A stretch of 64,000 nt of DNA from positions 327,649-391,648 of the forward strand of contig JAHFJN010000001.1 in assembly GCA_023245865.1 (NCBI GenBank), read 5' to 3'. Shown here in pieces: positions 10,352 to 20,413 of this stretch. The DNA is from Candidatus Peribacteria bacterium (lineage in GTDB: Bacteria > Patescibacteriota > Gracilibacteria > Peribacterales > Peribacteraceae). The translations under genes were made by a program, and so were the position numbers. Numbering within the stretch: position 1 is the first letter of the stretch; each line of letters begins with the position of its first letter. The notes below the pieces were generated by a model. The model was not told where the DNA came from. It worked only from the letters and a program-made list of their open reading frames with translations, and did not search any database.

Positions 10352-10726
10352 TCAAAGTTCCTTCCGTGCCTCAAGGAACGTTCGCAGCAGCTCACAAGCG
10401 GCACGTGCGTCGCCATCGGTATCGCTCTGCCTTTGGGTGGTGTAGCGCTCGTCCTGAAACGCAACTTGCGCGCCACCCTCTGTCAGAAGACCAGCACAGC
10501 TTCGCACGAACGCGACTTGCGATCCTTCTGCACCGGAGGGCAGCAGTGGCAAACCGAGGACAATAAGGTCGATAGCACGGGCCTGCGTGATCGCAAGGAC
10601 TTGCTGTGCGAGTTCTTCTGGAGATTGATGCGTGAGAGTATCAAGCGGTAGAACGATCGCGGTAGCAGCATCAAAAAAAGCGAGACCGGTTCTGCGTGTT
10701 CCGACGTCCATCGACAGATACTTCAT
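10352..10726 (-). CDS. ruvX: Putative pre-16S rRNA nuclease / Holliday junction resolvase-like RuvX (YqgF)
   Basis: MKYLSMDVGTRRTGLAFFD start at 10726; DLIVLGLPL, FQDERYTTQRQ. Confidence 0.88.
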   Translation of the reverse strand: MKYLSMDVGTRRTGLAFFDAATAIVLPLDTLTHQSPEELAQQVLAITQARAIDLIVLGLPLLPSGAEGSQVAFVRSCAGLLTEGGAQVAFQDERYTTQRQSDTDGDARAACELLRTFLEARKEL

Positions 10727-10730
10727 ACGA

Positions 10731-10991
10731 TTATTTCTTCGCGAGCATGCGCGCGACCAAAGATTTTTTATGATCGGCGTTTTTGTGGTGAATGAGTTGC
10801 TTCTTCGCCGCCATGTCGATGGATTTATAAACTTGGGGAAGCAGCTTCTGCGCATCATCCTTCTTGCCCTCCTTCACAAGATCACTCAGCTTTCGCATCA
10901 TCGTCTTCATGTTCGTTTTGTACGGCTGGAGGCGCGCGTGGCGAACGGCATTCTGTTTTGCACGCTTGATGGCGGAGAGAGTGAGAGGCAT
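10731..10991 (-). CDS. rpsT: 30S ribosomal protein S20
   Basis: 86 aa, Lys/Arg-rich: MPLTLSAIKRAKQNAVRHARLQPYKTNMKTMMRKLSDLV. Confidence 0.85.
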   Translation of the reverse strand: MPLTLSAIKRAKQNAVRHARLQPYKTNMKTMMRKLSDLVKEGKKDDAQKLLPQVYKSIDMAAKKQLIHHKNADHKKSLVARMLAKK

Positions 10992-11057
10992 AGGAAAGCG
11001 GGAAGAATGTAGAGGAGAGGACTAGGAACGTCAATTCGTTTGGCCTATACTCCCCCC

Positions 11058-12830
11058 ATGTGCGGTATTTTTGGCTTTGTTGGCAAAAGAACCGATGCGG
11101 CGGTCATGGCGGTGGAGGGCCTCAAGAGCCTCGAATACCGCGGATATGATTCGTGGGGCGTGGCGTGGAAGGAGGGGGACCACCTGAGCCACAAAAAGGA
11201 GATCGGGAAGATCAGCGGTGTCGATGGACACAGTCTGTGTGATGTGAGCTCTCTCGCGATCGGTCACACGCGGTGGGCGACGCACGGAGGCGTGACACGG
11301 GAGAATGCACACCCGCAGTTCAATGAAGACAAAACAATCGCAGTCGTGCACAATGGCATCTTTGAAAATTACCAACAACTGCGTAGTGAACTGCGCACGA
11401 AGGGCCACACGTTCACGTCAGACACGGACACCGAAGTCGCCCCGCACCTTATAGAAGAGTACCTGAAGGAAACGGGGGATTTCGCGCACGCGGTACGACT
11501 CGCCTGCAAGCGATTCACCGGACGATATGCGATCCTCGCCGTTCATGCGGCGAGTGAGACACTCGTCGCAGCCCGAACGGGATCGCCATTGATCATCGGA
11601 GTGGGAGAGGGGGGATATTTCATCGCATCGGACACGCCCGCATTTCAAGCGCACACGCGGACGGTGCAGTACTTGGATGACGGCGAAATGGTCATCACAA
11701 ACGGGAAGAATATTTTGTTTTCAGATATCGAGACAGGCGGCGAGCGTACAAAGCGTGAGATCGAGATTCCGGTGAGCGAAGCGCCGTCAGACAAAGGAGA
11801 CTTCGCACACTTCATGCTCAAAGAAATCATGGATCAGAAGGAATCGATCGCGAGAGCCGTGAACCAGAGTGAGCAGGAAATCGAAACGATTGCGGAGGCG
11901 ATCAGAAATGCGAAGGGTACCTTTCTCGTCGGCTGTGGCACCGCTGGAAAGGCATGTATGGCGGCGGAGTACTTCTTCTCCGTCGTCGCGGAGCATCACG
12001 TGAACTTTGCACCCGCGAGCGAATTTAAGCTCTACCACCACTTCCTAAAAAAGGAGAGTCTCCTCATCGTCGTCAGTCAGAGCGGAGAGACCGCGGACGT
12101 GCTCGAGGCAATGCAAGTGGCGAAGAGCAAAGGAGCAAAGGTACTCTCGATCGTGAATGTAAAGGGATCGAGCATCGATCGCGCATCGGATTACACACTC
12201 TGTATCAATGCCGGACCCGAGCGCGCGGTCGCATCAACGAAGGCGCTCACCGGACAACTCGCGGTGCTGCTGCTGATTGCGTATGCGCTCGTCGGACGCT
12301 TAAAAGAGGGGAAAAAACTGCTACTCGAAACCGCTTCGATGATCAATGACATGCTGAACCCGCGCTACGTCGAGCGACTCACGCAACTCGCCGACCGCAT
12401 CAAGCGACACGAGAACCTCTACATCATCGGCAAGAGCTGGAATTATCCGATGGCGCTCGAGAGCGCGATCAAGATCCAAGAAGTGAGTTACATCCATGCC
12501 GAAGGGTTTGCAGGGGGTGAACTCAAGCACGGACCGATCGCACTCATTGAGGACGGAACTCCCTGCATCGTGCTTGCGGGCAGAGACGAGGTGATGCCGG
12601 ATATTTTGAGTAATGCGGTGCAACTCCGCGCGCGCGGCGCACTGATCATCGGTGTGTCACCGGAGCCGAATGAAATCTTTGATGAGTGGATCCGCGTGCC
12701 GGACGCCGCCTCAGCGCAGGCGATCGTCAACATCATCCCGATCCAGGTGCTTGCGTACTTCCTCGCGGTGCAGCGAGGGAAGGATCCCGATATGCCGAGA
12801 AATTTGGCAAAGAGTGTTACAGTGAAGTGA
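11058..12830 (+). CDS. glmS: Glutamine-fructose-6-phosphate aminotransferase (isomerizing)
   Basis: MCGIFGFVGKRTDA with N-terminal Cys2; GHTRWATHGGVTRENAHPQ; two SIS domains; C-terminus MPRNLAKSVTVK. Confidence 0.97.
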   Translation: MCGIFGFVGKRTDAAVMAVEGLKSLEYRGYDSWGVAWKEGDHLSHKKEIGKISGVDGHSLCDVSSLAIGHTRWATHGGVTRENAHPQFNEDKTIAVVHNGIFENYQQLRSELRTKGHTFTSDTDTEVAPHLIEEYLKETGDFAHAVRLACKRFTGRYAILAVHAASETLVAARTGSPLIIGVGEGGYFIASDTPAFQAHTRTVQYLDDGEMVITNGKNILFSDIETGGERTKREIEIPVSEAPSDKGDFAHFMLKEIMDQKESIARAVNQSEQEIETIAEAIRNAKGTFLVGCGTAGKACMAAEYFFSVVAEHHVNFAPASEFKLYHHFLKKESLLIVVSQSGETADVLEAMQVAKSKGAKVLSIVNVKGSSIDRASDYTLCINAGPERAVASTKALTGQLAVLLLIAYALVGRLKEGKKLLLETASMINDMLNPRYVERLTQLADRIKRHENLYIIGKSWNYPMALESAIKIQEVSYIHAEGFAGGELKHGPIALIEDGTPCIVLAGRDEVMPDILSNAVQLRARGALIIGVSPEPNEIFDEWIRVPDAASAQAIVNIIPIQVLAYFLAVQRGKDPDMPRNLAKSVTVK

Positions 12831-12839
12831 TGCCTCCTC

Positions 12840-15389
12840 CTACCTCTCATCCGGCGGTATCCCGTAATATTTAAAAAGAAACTCAGCGATGTCGTGAAAG
12901 AGAGGCCCCGCGGTTGATTCACCGTAGACAACGAGGCTGCGTTTGGGGCGGTCGAATTTCACGAGGATGACGAATTTGGGGTGGGTGGCAGGGGCGTAGC
13001 CCATGTAGGTGCCGATCGTGGAGCCGGTGCCCGTCTCGTAGCGACCGCCCGGACCGGCGATCTGGCTGGTGCCGGTTTTACCCGCGACCGTATACCCTTT
13101 GACCTTTCCCCGTTTCGCAAATCCATTGTTTGCGCTGCTCACGAGCATAGCGGTGATGGTGTCGGAGGTTTCCGGCTTGATGATTTGGTCGACGATGACG
13201 GGCTCGTTCTTCTCGATGGTTCCGTCGGGGTGGATGGTACGGTCGATGATCGTCGGTCGCATGAGCTTGCCGCCGTTGGCGAGTGCGCTGAACGCCGTGA
13301 TCATTTGCAGGGGTGTCGCAGAAATTCCCTGACCGAAGGCGGCGGTTGCAAGCAAAGTTTTGCTCCAGGAGCGCCACGGTTTCAGTTCGCCGGTGAGTTC
13401 ATCATCGAGCTCTATACCGGTCACGTGCCCGAAACCGAAGCGTTCGATCATGTGATGGAAAAGTTTTTTTCCGAGGCGACCGGAGACCGTAGTCATGCAG
13501 GTATTGATGGAAAATTCCAAGCAGTTCGTCATCGTCACTTTGCCGTAGTATTTCAGGAGCGCATTCTTGATGGTGTAGGTGTCGACTTCGACCGGCCCCT
13601 TGTCGTCGTAGATGAGATCGGGCGTGACTTCCCCCTGGTCGAGCGCGATTGCCATCGTGATCGGCTTCATGACAGAGCCCGGCTCGTAAATCTCCTGGAC
13701 GGAGCGATTGAGGTACGCGCCGACGCCGATGTTGTTTTTATATTTGAGCCAAATTCCCTTCAAGCTGGTCGGGAAAATTTCTTGCCTTGTATTCTCGCCG
13801 AAATAGAGAAAATACCGCGCGAGATCTTTAAGATCGAACTGCTGTTGAACTTCTGCGAGAGATTTTTGGATCTTGTCGGGAAGTTTCGCACGTTCTTCAT
13901 CGGAAAAGATTTGCGGAAGGTATCCCTTCACAATACGAGCGTTCGTTTGCGGGTTGTAAATTTCCACCACAATTGTTTTTTCACGATCGGGAGGAAGATT
14001 GAGCGGGACCTTCTCGTACACGGACGCATAACTGTTGCGCCGGAAGAGCGGGGCATTCGCCATCGCAATGACATGCCCGGTGAACGGATCCATGACGACG
14101 ACCTGCCCGCTCTCCGCATCGTATTTCTGAAGTCCATCCTGCAGCAAGCGCTCGACCTCCTTCTGCACGAACGGATCGATAGTGAGCACGATGCTGTCAC
14201 CGTCCTTCGGATTGATGATGGTTTGGTTGGAAGTCAAAATCTGCCCGCCTTGGAGATCTGAAACCGTACTGATGAGACCTTCCTGACCACGCAGCTGCGC
14301 ATCGAACGTTCGCTCGACGCCGTACTGCGCCTCCTGATTGGTATTCATGAATCCCACGACCTGCGATGCGATCGTATCATCGGGATAAAACCGCCAGTGT
14401 TCGGGCAGGAGCGCGATGCTGCGCAGGGGATCTTGAATGGTATCGGCTTCTTCGCGCGTTCGCGCCTGCGCGCGCTTACGATTGGTCTCGGTCAAGGATT
14501 GCAGTAACTTCTCCTTGATACGCAGTGTCGTCTGCGGACTCAGACGCCGAAGAATAGGAACGTAACGCAGCGGGCGTGTGCGCAAGGACGGTAAAATTTT
14601 TATCGCATCGATATTCAGAACCGGCGCGAGTGATCGACTGATGGATGTGAGGTTACTCTGCGGAGTCTCCTCGGGATTCGCAAAGATCAACTTCTGCGGT
14701 TCGTTGATGTCAACTCCCGGAAGGTTCAGCTCGCGCACTTTTTTGATCTCGATCTTCGTGGCGCTGTACTTCAGCGGAACAAACGTCACGCGTTTTTCAG
14801 AGATGCGCCGCTCGATGTCACGCGCAAACAAGCGCCGCACCTCCGTGATATCGGGAACCTTGGCATCGGGATTCATAGTGGGAAGATCGACGGGGAGCGG
14901 CTCCAAGAGCGAACCCGATGACAATCGATGCACAAACGCGAGCGGATCGTACTGCGGACTGAAGGGAGAACCAGGAAACGTAATCAGTTCGCGGGGACAG
15001 TCTTCCGTGCCGCCGGCACATTTTTGGTAAACATCCTCCGTGATAAGCAGCGGTGCGAGCGTATCGGCAATGCGAGCGGGATCCTGTGTGATCAGCGGGT
15101 CGACGTAGAGGAGATCCAAGGTTGTGTTGGTTGCAAGAATGGATGTTTCGTGTGTTTTTCCGTTGAGGGCGAACACTTCTCCACGCAACGCCGGCAATTT
15201 GATGCCGTGGAGCTGCTGATCTTGTGCTTGATCATAATAAAATTTCCTGTCAATAAGTTGCAATTCCATCATGCGCGATACGATGGTCAAGGCGCACACA
15301 AGGAGAAACCCGTGCACAATGACCATTCGACGAAGGAGGGAACGCTTCTTCTGCGTTTCGGAACGTTGTGAGAGAGACGGTATGAGCAT
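12840..15389 (-). CDS. ftsI: Penicillin-binding protein 2 / FtsI-like transpeptidase
   Basis: N-terminal TM, GVERTFDAQLRGQEG, YEPGSVMKPITMAIALDQG (SxxK), SINT (SxN), VAGKTGTSQIAGPGG (KTG). Start likely MLIPSLSQRSE at 15389. Confidence 0.9.
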   Translation of the reverse strand: MLIPSLSQRSETQKKRSLLRRMVIVHGFLLVCALTIVSRMMELQLIDRKFYYDQAQDQQLHGIKLPALRGEVFALNGKTHETSILATNTTLDLLYVDPLITQDPARIADTLAPLLITEDVYQKCAGGTEDCPRELITFPGSPFSPQYDPLAFVHRLSSGSLLEPLPVDLPTMNPDAKVPDITEVRRLFARDIERRISEKRVTFVPLKYSATKIEIKKVRELNLPGVDINEPQKLIFANPEETPQSNLTSISRSLAPVLNIDAIKILPSLRTRPLRYVPILRRLSPQTTLRIKEKLLQSLTETNRKRAQARTREEADTIQDPLRSIALLPEHWRFYPDDTIASQVVGFMNTNQEAQYGVERTFDAQLRGQEGLISTVSDLQGGQILTSNQTIINPKDGDSIVLTIDPFVQKEVERLLQDGLQKYDAESGQVVVMDPFTGHVIAMANAPLFRRNSYASVYEKVPLNLPPDREKTIVVEIYNPQTNARIVKGYLPQIFSDEERAKLPDKIQKSLAEVQQQFDLKDLARYFLYFGENTRQEIFPTSLKGIWLKYKNNIGVGAYLNRSVQEIYEPGSVMKPITMAIALDQGEVTPDLIYDDKGPVEVDTYTIKNALLKYYGKVTMTNCLEFSINTCMTTVSGRLGKKLFHHMIERFGFGHVTGIELDDELTGELKPWRSWSKTLLATAAFGQGISATPLQMITAFSALANGGKLMRPTIIDRTIHPDGTIEKNEPVIVDQIIKPETSDTITAMLVSSANNGFAKRGKVKGYTVAGKTGTSQIAGPGGRYETGTGSTIGTYMGYAPATHPKFVILVKFDRPKRSLVVYGESTAGPLFHDIAEFLFKYYGIPPDER

Positions 15390-15439
15390 CGCAGGCACGT
15401 AGGATAGCAGGATGAAGCCAATTGTGATATACTGTTTGG

Positions 15440-16540
15440 ATGGCACATCCTGACTTTTCCGGTCTGAATGGCGAGCAATTACTCGAAGATTTGCAGCAAT
15501 ACTGCTCGAAAATCGGCGTCTCAGATATTCATACCTCTCCGGAGAAGGGGAGTGTTCGCTTGGAAATTCGTCTCCGCGGTGTGCTGGAGGCACTCCCGCC
15601 GATGACGGCTGAAAATTACGAACAGATGCTCCGCAGAATCAAATTTCTCTCCAAATTGAAATTGAACGTGACGAATATTCCACAGGACGGTCAATACACC
15701 TTCGAAACGGAGGGCCGCACGGTCAACATTCGTGTTGCGACACTGCCTTCGCGCTTCGGCGAGACGGTGACACTGCGTTTGCTCGATCCGAAGCGCGGTA
15801 TTATTCCTCTCGAAACGCTCGGATTTCCGGGCGACATGAAGAAACAATTGGAAGAGCTGGCACGCTTGCCGCACGGGCTGATCCTCGTTACGGGTCCTAC
15901 GGGATCCGGAAAAACGACAACGCTCTACTCGTTGCTCAGCACCGTGATCGGCACCGCGCGCAACATCATCACCCTGGAAGACCCTGTCGAATATGAAATC
16001 AAAGGGATCGTACAAAGTGAGATCGATCCGGACCATGGATTCACTTTTTCTTCGGGACTCAGGTCGATCCTGCGTCATGACCCGAACATCATTCTCGTCG
16101 GTGAAATTCGTGATCTTGAAACCGCCCAGACCGCCATCGATGCGTCCCTCACCGGACACTTGGTCTTGAGTACGCTCCATACGAACTCCGCCATTGAAGC
16201 GATCCCACGTCTGCTCTCGATGGGCGTCAGTCCCTATACGTTCGCGCCCGCACTGCGTGCGATTCTCGCGCAAAGACTGATCCGTACGCTCAGTGATACA
16301 TCCAAAGCGGCCGCTTCGTACGACCCCTCGAACCCCGAAACGTACGCAGGACGTATGACACTCCCCGAACTCCTCGTCGTCAGTCCTGTCCTTCGCGACA
16401 TGGTTCTCACGCAGGAGCGAGAGGAAGCGCTCCTCGAACAGGCGAAAAAAGATGGCTATCTGCCGATGAAGGAGTGGGGAAAAATTCTCGTGGAACAGAA
16501 GATCACGAGCAAGGAAGAAATTGCGAGAGTAACGTCCTGA
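15440..16540 (+). CDS. GspE/PilB-type secretion ATPase
   Basis: 366 aa; GPTGSGKTTTLYSLLS, ITLEDPVEYEIKGIVQSEI, ILVGEIRDLETAQTAIDASLTGHLVLSTLHTNSA. Confidence 0.92.
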   Translation: MAHPDFSGLNGEQLLEDLQQYCSKIGVSDIHTSPEKGSVRLEIRLRGVLEALPPMTAENYEQMLRRIKFLSKLKLNVTNIPQDGQYTFETEGRTVNIRVATLPSRFGETVTLRLLDPKRGIIPLETLGFPGDMKKQLEELARLPHGLILVTGPTGSGKTTTLYSLLSTVIGTARNIITLEDPVEYEIKGIVQSEIDPDHGFTFSSGLRSILRHDPNIILVGEIRDLETAQTAIDASLTGHLVLSTLHTNSAIEAIPRLLSMGVSPYTFAPALRAILAQRLIRTLSDTSKAAASYDPSNPETYAGRMTLPELLVVSPVLRDMVLTQEREEALLEQAKKDGYLPMKEWGKILVEQKITSKEEIARVTS

Positions 16541-16611
16541 GCACCGGATGTGATCGAGGGAAGAGAAATGACTTGCGCACGTCTGTGAATTTCACGTACG
16601 CTTTTCCTCCT

Positions 16612-18306
16612 ATGTTCCGACGCTACCGACAGAGGCGCGGGCCCTATGCACTTGCGGCACCCTCCGTCCTCCCTGCGATCGCTCTTCGCATCGCGCTCGT
16701 TGCAGTGGCGCTCCTGCTGCTGTTTTTTGTCGGACGCTGGATCATTCATCTCTTTGGCGGCGGGAACGAAACGGTGCGCAGCCCCGTCGCGCTCTCGATC
16801 GAAAAACACAGCACAGTGAGTGTTTCGCTGGAGGGGGGCCTCACACAACGCGCGGAGGACGACCTAAAACTCTATGCGAACGACACCGTCGGCACCGGAA
16901 CAAACGGCCACGCTCTCCTCACGTTCTTCGATGGAAGCCGCGTGCGACTCGACGAACAAACAGACATGACGGTTACCGACAGCATGCACGGAACGGAAGA
17001 ATCATCATTCGCCGTCACACTGAAACGCGGATCCGTATGGGTACGGGTACCGACGAGCGATGCATTTTCGGGCGCGATCATTCGGACGCTGACGACGCCA
17101 CGGTTCATCTGCACGCTCGCAGCGGACACGGAAGCTGTGATCAACGCAAACACCATCGTCGTCTTCCGCGCGGACGGGAACGGAGTGCAACTCGATGTGA
17201 AGGGCGCGAAGGGACCCCTCATGCTCGGCGAGGGGCAGCAGCTCACGCTGCCGGCAAGCGTTGACTCGAAGAGCAATCTGGAAAAATACCGCAGCGCGAT
17301 TGATCCGCTCGCGGCGGCGAAACCGTTCGTTCTCGAAAGCAGAATCGCAGCTGCACCGCGCGCGACGGAGCAATCGTTTCCGCAGCTTCAGAATAATGCG
17401 ATCATGACGATCACGGCGCCTGCGGAGGGAGCAACGATCAATGCATCGACCGTCATCGTAAAAGGCACCGTGGGTTCGAAAGTCGACCGCGTTCGGGTCA
17501 ATGGCTATCAAGCAAATATCGATACGAACCAAGGAACATTTTCCGAAGAAATTTCGCTGACAAATGGTGCCACCATGGACATTCAGGTGGAAGCGCTCGA
17601 TGCAAATGACATCGTGCTGAGCGAACTCACACGCACGATCAACCATACGAAACTGACAGTAACGCCTCCGGCGATCACCAAACCAGCCGGAAACGGGCAG
17701 ACGTATCGCACGCAGAGAACGGAGATTGAGATCAGGGGAACCGCGACATCCAAGACAAACGCCGTGATGGTCAATGACTACAAACTCCAACTCTTCCGTT
17801 CGGGGGATACGACGTGGAGCTACCTGGCAAGTACCGCGCTGGATAATCTGCATACGGGAAAGAACGTGTTCGATGTCGTTTCGATTGATGAAGCAGGCAG
17901 CAGAAGCGACGCCGCGCATCTGACGATCCTGCTCGAGGAAGGTGTCGAAGGCCTTGTCAGTACGGGCTCGACGATACCGACTGCGGTGGATGAAGCATCG
18001 TTACCAAAAAATCCGCCGCTCACGCCCGGCACGCTTGCAGTCACGGGCCCGACACCGGGCTCACAGCACACAGCAACCGGCAGTGAATTTGTTCTGGAGG
18101 GAACAACCTCCGGCACGACCGACAGCGTGTGGGTGAACGGATACAAGTTGCAACTCTATCGACCGGGAAAAACAACGTGGAACTACATCGCGAGCGTAGC
18201 GTTCAAAACACTGAAAATCGGAACGAACACGTATCGCATCACCGCACGCAACGGCAAGGGGGAGATTCTGGATACGATGGAGTATACGGTCACCTATAAG
18301 CCCTAA
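16612..18306 (+). CDS. Membrane-anchored FecR-domain protein with repeated beta-sandwich domains
   Basis: N-terminal TM (ALRIALVAVALLLLFFVGRWI); FecR-like GTGTNGHALLTFFDGSRVRLDEQTDMTV; three related VxVNxYxxxL...W...L units. Confidence 0.75.
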   Translation: MFRRYRQRRGPYALAAPSVLPAIALRIALVAVALLLLFFVGRWIIHLFGGGNETVRSPVALSIEKHSTVSVSLEGGLTQRAEDDLKLYANDTVGTGTNGHALLTFFDGSRVRLDEQTDMTVTDSMHGTEESSFAVTLKRGSVWVRVPTSDAFSGAIIRTLTTPRFICTLAADTEAVINANTIVVFRADGNGVQLDVKGAKGPLMLGEGQQLTLPASVDSKSNLEKYRSAIDPLAAAKPFVLESRIAAAPRATEQSFPQLQNNAIMTITAPAEGATINASTVIVKGTVGSKVDRVRVNGYQANIDTNQGTFSEEISLTNGATMDIQVEALDANDIVLSELTRTINHTKLTVTPPAITKPAGNGQTYRTQRTEIEIRGTATSKTNAVMVNDYKLQLFRSGDTTWSYLASTALDNLHTGKNVFDVVSIDEAGSRSDAAHLTILLEEGVEGLVSTGSTIPTAVDEASLPKNPPLTPGTLAVTGPTPGSQHTATGSEFVLEGTTSGTTDSVWVNGYKLQLYRPGKTTWNYIASVAFKTLKIGTNTYRITARNGKGEILDTMEYTVTYKP

Positions 18307-19202
18307 ATCGTCATCATTAATTTTTTCAGCGTCGACGTGAACATTTCCGGAAGCGGAGCAATCACATCATGCACCTTCTGATCCGCCGGCGACATGAATT
18401 GCAACTTCCACGAATGCAAACAGAGATTCTCGATCGCAAATTCCGCACTCAAGCGATCACTCACAGCATTCGCATAACTGCTGTCACCGAGGATCGGGTG
18501 ACCGATCGCGTGCAGATGCACGCGTAGTTGATGCGTACGGCCGGTGTGGAGATCACATTGCAGCAGCGCCGCACCGCTTGCGGATTGCAGCGTTGTGTAC
18601 GTTGTACGCGCCTCACGAGCCTTGCCAGACCCGAGGATCGTCATCTTCGTGCGGTCCACGGTGCTCCGGCCAATAGAGGCATCGATCACGGCAGCCGGGG
18701 GATCGGGAATGCCCGCGACGATCGCGAGGTAGGATTTTTGCACCGTTCGATCCTCGAATTGTTTTTGAAGAAACAAAAGTGCTTCCGGATTGTTGGCAAT
18801 GAGGAGACAACCGGTCGTCTCGCGATCGAGGCGATGAACCAGTGCCGCTTCTTTCGCAATTCCATGGAGTATCGTCTTTTCATCCGCGGGCATTCCAGAG
18901 CCCGGGTGCACGGCGATGCCCGCAGGCTTGTTGATGACAAAGCATGCCGAATCCTCGTATAAGATTTCCAAATGCATATCAACCCGTTCGATTATCGCCG
19001 GAAGATCATCGGGACGGATCTGTTCAACCGTCACCAGATCCCCCTCCTGTAACCGCATCGAGGACTTTGTGACCACCGCTTCATTCACCTGCACCAGACC
19101 CCCCTCGATCGCAGCTTGCGCACGAGCTCGCGAGAGCATACGGCCGTCTTTCGCAAGAAACGTATCAAGCCTGTCGGGAAGGTCAACTGTCCATGAAGGC
19201 AT
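18303..19202 (-). CDS. RluA-family pseudouridine synthase
   Basis: S4-like N-terminus; FVINKPAGIAVHPG, LVHRLDRETTGCLLIA, LHTGRTHQLRVHLHAIGHPILGD. Confidence 0.94.
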   Translation of the reverse strand: MPSWTVDLPDRLDTFLAKDGRMLSRARAQAAIEGGLVQVNEAVVTKSSMRLQEGDLVTVEQIRPDDLPAIIERVDMHLEILYEDSACFVINKPAGIAVHPGSGMPADEKTILHGIAKEAALVHRLDRETTGCLLIANNPEALLFLQKQFEDRTVQKSYLAIVAGIPDPPAAVIDASIGRSTVDRTKMTILGSGKAREARTTYTTLQSASGAALLQCDLHTGRTHQLRVHLHAIGHPILGDSSYANAVSDRLSAEFAIENLCLHSWKLQFMSPADQKVHDVIAPLPEMFTSTLKKLMMTI

Positions 19203-19224
19203 GAGAATAGTGTACAATACATCC

Positions 19225-20382
19225 ATGACAAATGATCTCCTCACGCGCTCCGTCGCAAAAGTTCTCCCGCAGAAGTTAGCTGAGGAAAAATTGAAGAGTG
19301 GAAAAAAGTTACGAATCTACTGGGGGATCGATCCCACCGGCGCACAGATCCACCTCGGACATGCGGTGCCGCTGCGAAAGATGAAACAGTTCGCGGACGC
19401 GGGCCACGAGGTCATTTTCCTTCTGGGAAGCTTTACAGCGATGATCGGAGATCCCTCCGGTCGCGATACTCTGCGTGAACCACTCACATTCGATCAGGTG
19501 CAGAAGAATTTTCAAACCTACAAGGAGCAGGCGGCGAAGGTCCTCGACTTTTCGAAGATTCAAGTTCGGTATAACCATGAATGGCTCGACACTCTTACTA
19601 TGAAAAAGGTCCTCGGACTCGCAGGCCACTTCACAGTGAATCAGATGATCCAGCGCGACATGTTCGAACGAAGACTGAAAGAAGGAAAAGAGGTCTCCAT
19701 GATTGAATTCATGTACCCGCTCATGGTCGGATACGATTCGGTGGTTTTAGACGTCGACTTCGAACTCGGCGGAACGGATCAGGAATTCAACATGCTCGCA
19801 GGTCGCACGTTGCAAAAAGCATTCGGGAAACGCGAGAAATGCATCATGACGCTCAAGCTACTCGAGGGCACCGACGGACGCAAAATGAGTAAGACGTACG
19901 ACAATTGCATCTATCTCGAAGATGACGCGAAGGACATGTATGGCAAAATCCTCAGCATCAAAGATGATTTGATTCCGCTCTATATGGAATGCTGCACGGA
20001 CATTGCGATGAAGGAGATCGAATCTGCGTCCAAGGCAATGAAAGCGGGTGCGAACCCAAAGGACTACAAGATGCAGCTTGCACGCGCGATCGTCACGATC
20101 TATCACGGAACTGAGGCCGCCATGCACGCTGAGAAAGAATTCCAAGCGGTGTTTAGCAAAGGCGGAGTGCCCGACGACATGCCGGATATAAAAGCCAAGA
20201 AAGGGGAGTTGCTGATAGATCTACTCCTGCGCGCCAACGCCGTTTCTTCTAAGTCCGAAGCTCGCAGACTCATTGAACAAAAGGGGATACACATGAACAA
20301 TAAAGTTGTTCAATCAATCGAGGAAAATGCTGAGAAGGGCATCGTAAAAATTGGAAAGAGAAAGTTTTTGAGGATACATTGA
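19225..20382 (+). CDS. tyrS: Tyrosyl-tRNA synthetase
   Basis: GIDPTGAQIHLGHAVPLRKMKQF, YPLMVGYDSVVLDVDFELGGTDQEFNMLAGR, KMSKTYDN, C-terminal S4 domain. Confidence 0.94.
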   Translation: MTNDLLTRSVAKVLPQKLAEEKLKSGKKLRIYWGIDPTGAQIHLGHAVPLRKMKQFADAGHEVIFLLGSFTAMIGDPSGRDTLREPLTFDQVQKNFQTYKEQAAKVLDFSKIQVRYNHEWLDTLTMKKVLGLAGHFTVNQMIQRDMFERRLKEGKEVSMIEFMYPLMVGYDSVVLDVDFELGGTDQEFNMLAGRTLQKAFGKREKCIMTLKLLEGTDGRKMSKTYDNCIYLEDDAKDMYGKILSIKDDLIPLYMECCTDIAMKEIESASKAMKAGANPKDYKMQLARAIVTIYHGTEAAMHAEKEFQAVFSKGGVPDDMPDIKAKKGELLIDLLLRANAVSSKSEARRLIEQKGIHMNNKVVQSIEENAEKGIVKIGKRKFLRIH

Positions 20383-20413
20383 CACAATAGCGTATTGGTA
20401 CGATTATTCACTT

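Noticed and set aside
12981-14261. 426-aa plus-strand ORF
   Set aside because: Antisense shadow of the PBP gene; no domain logic.
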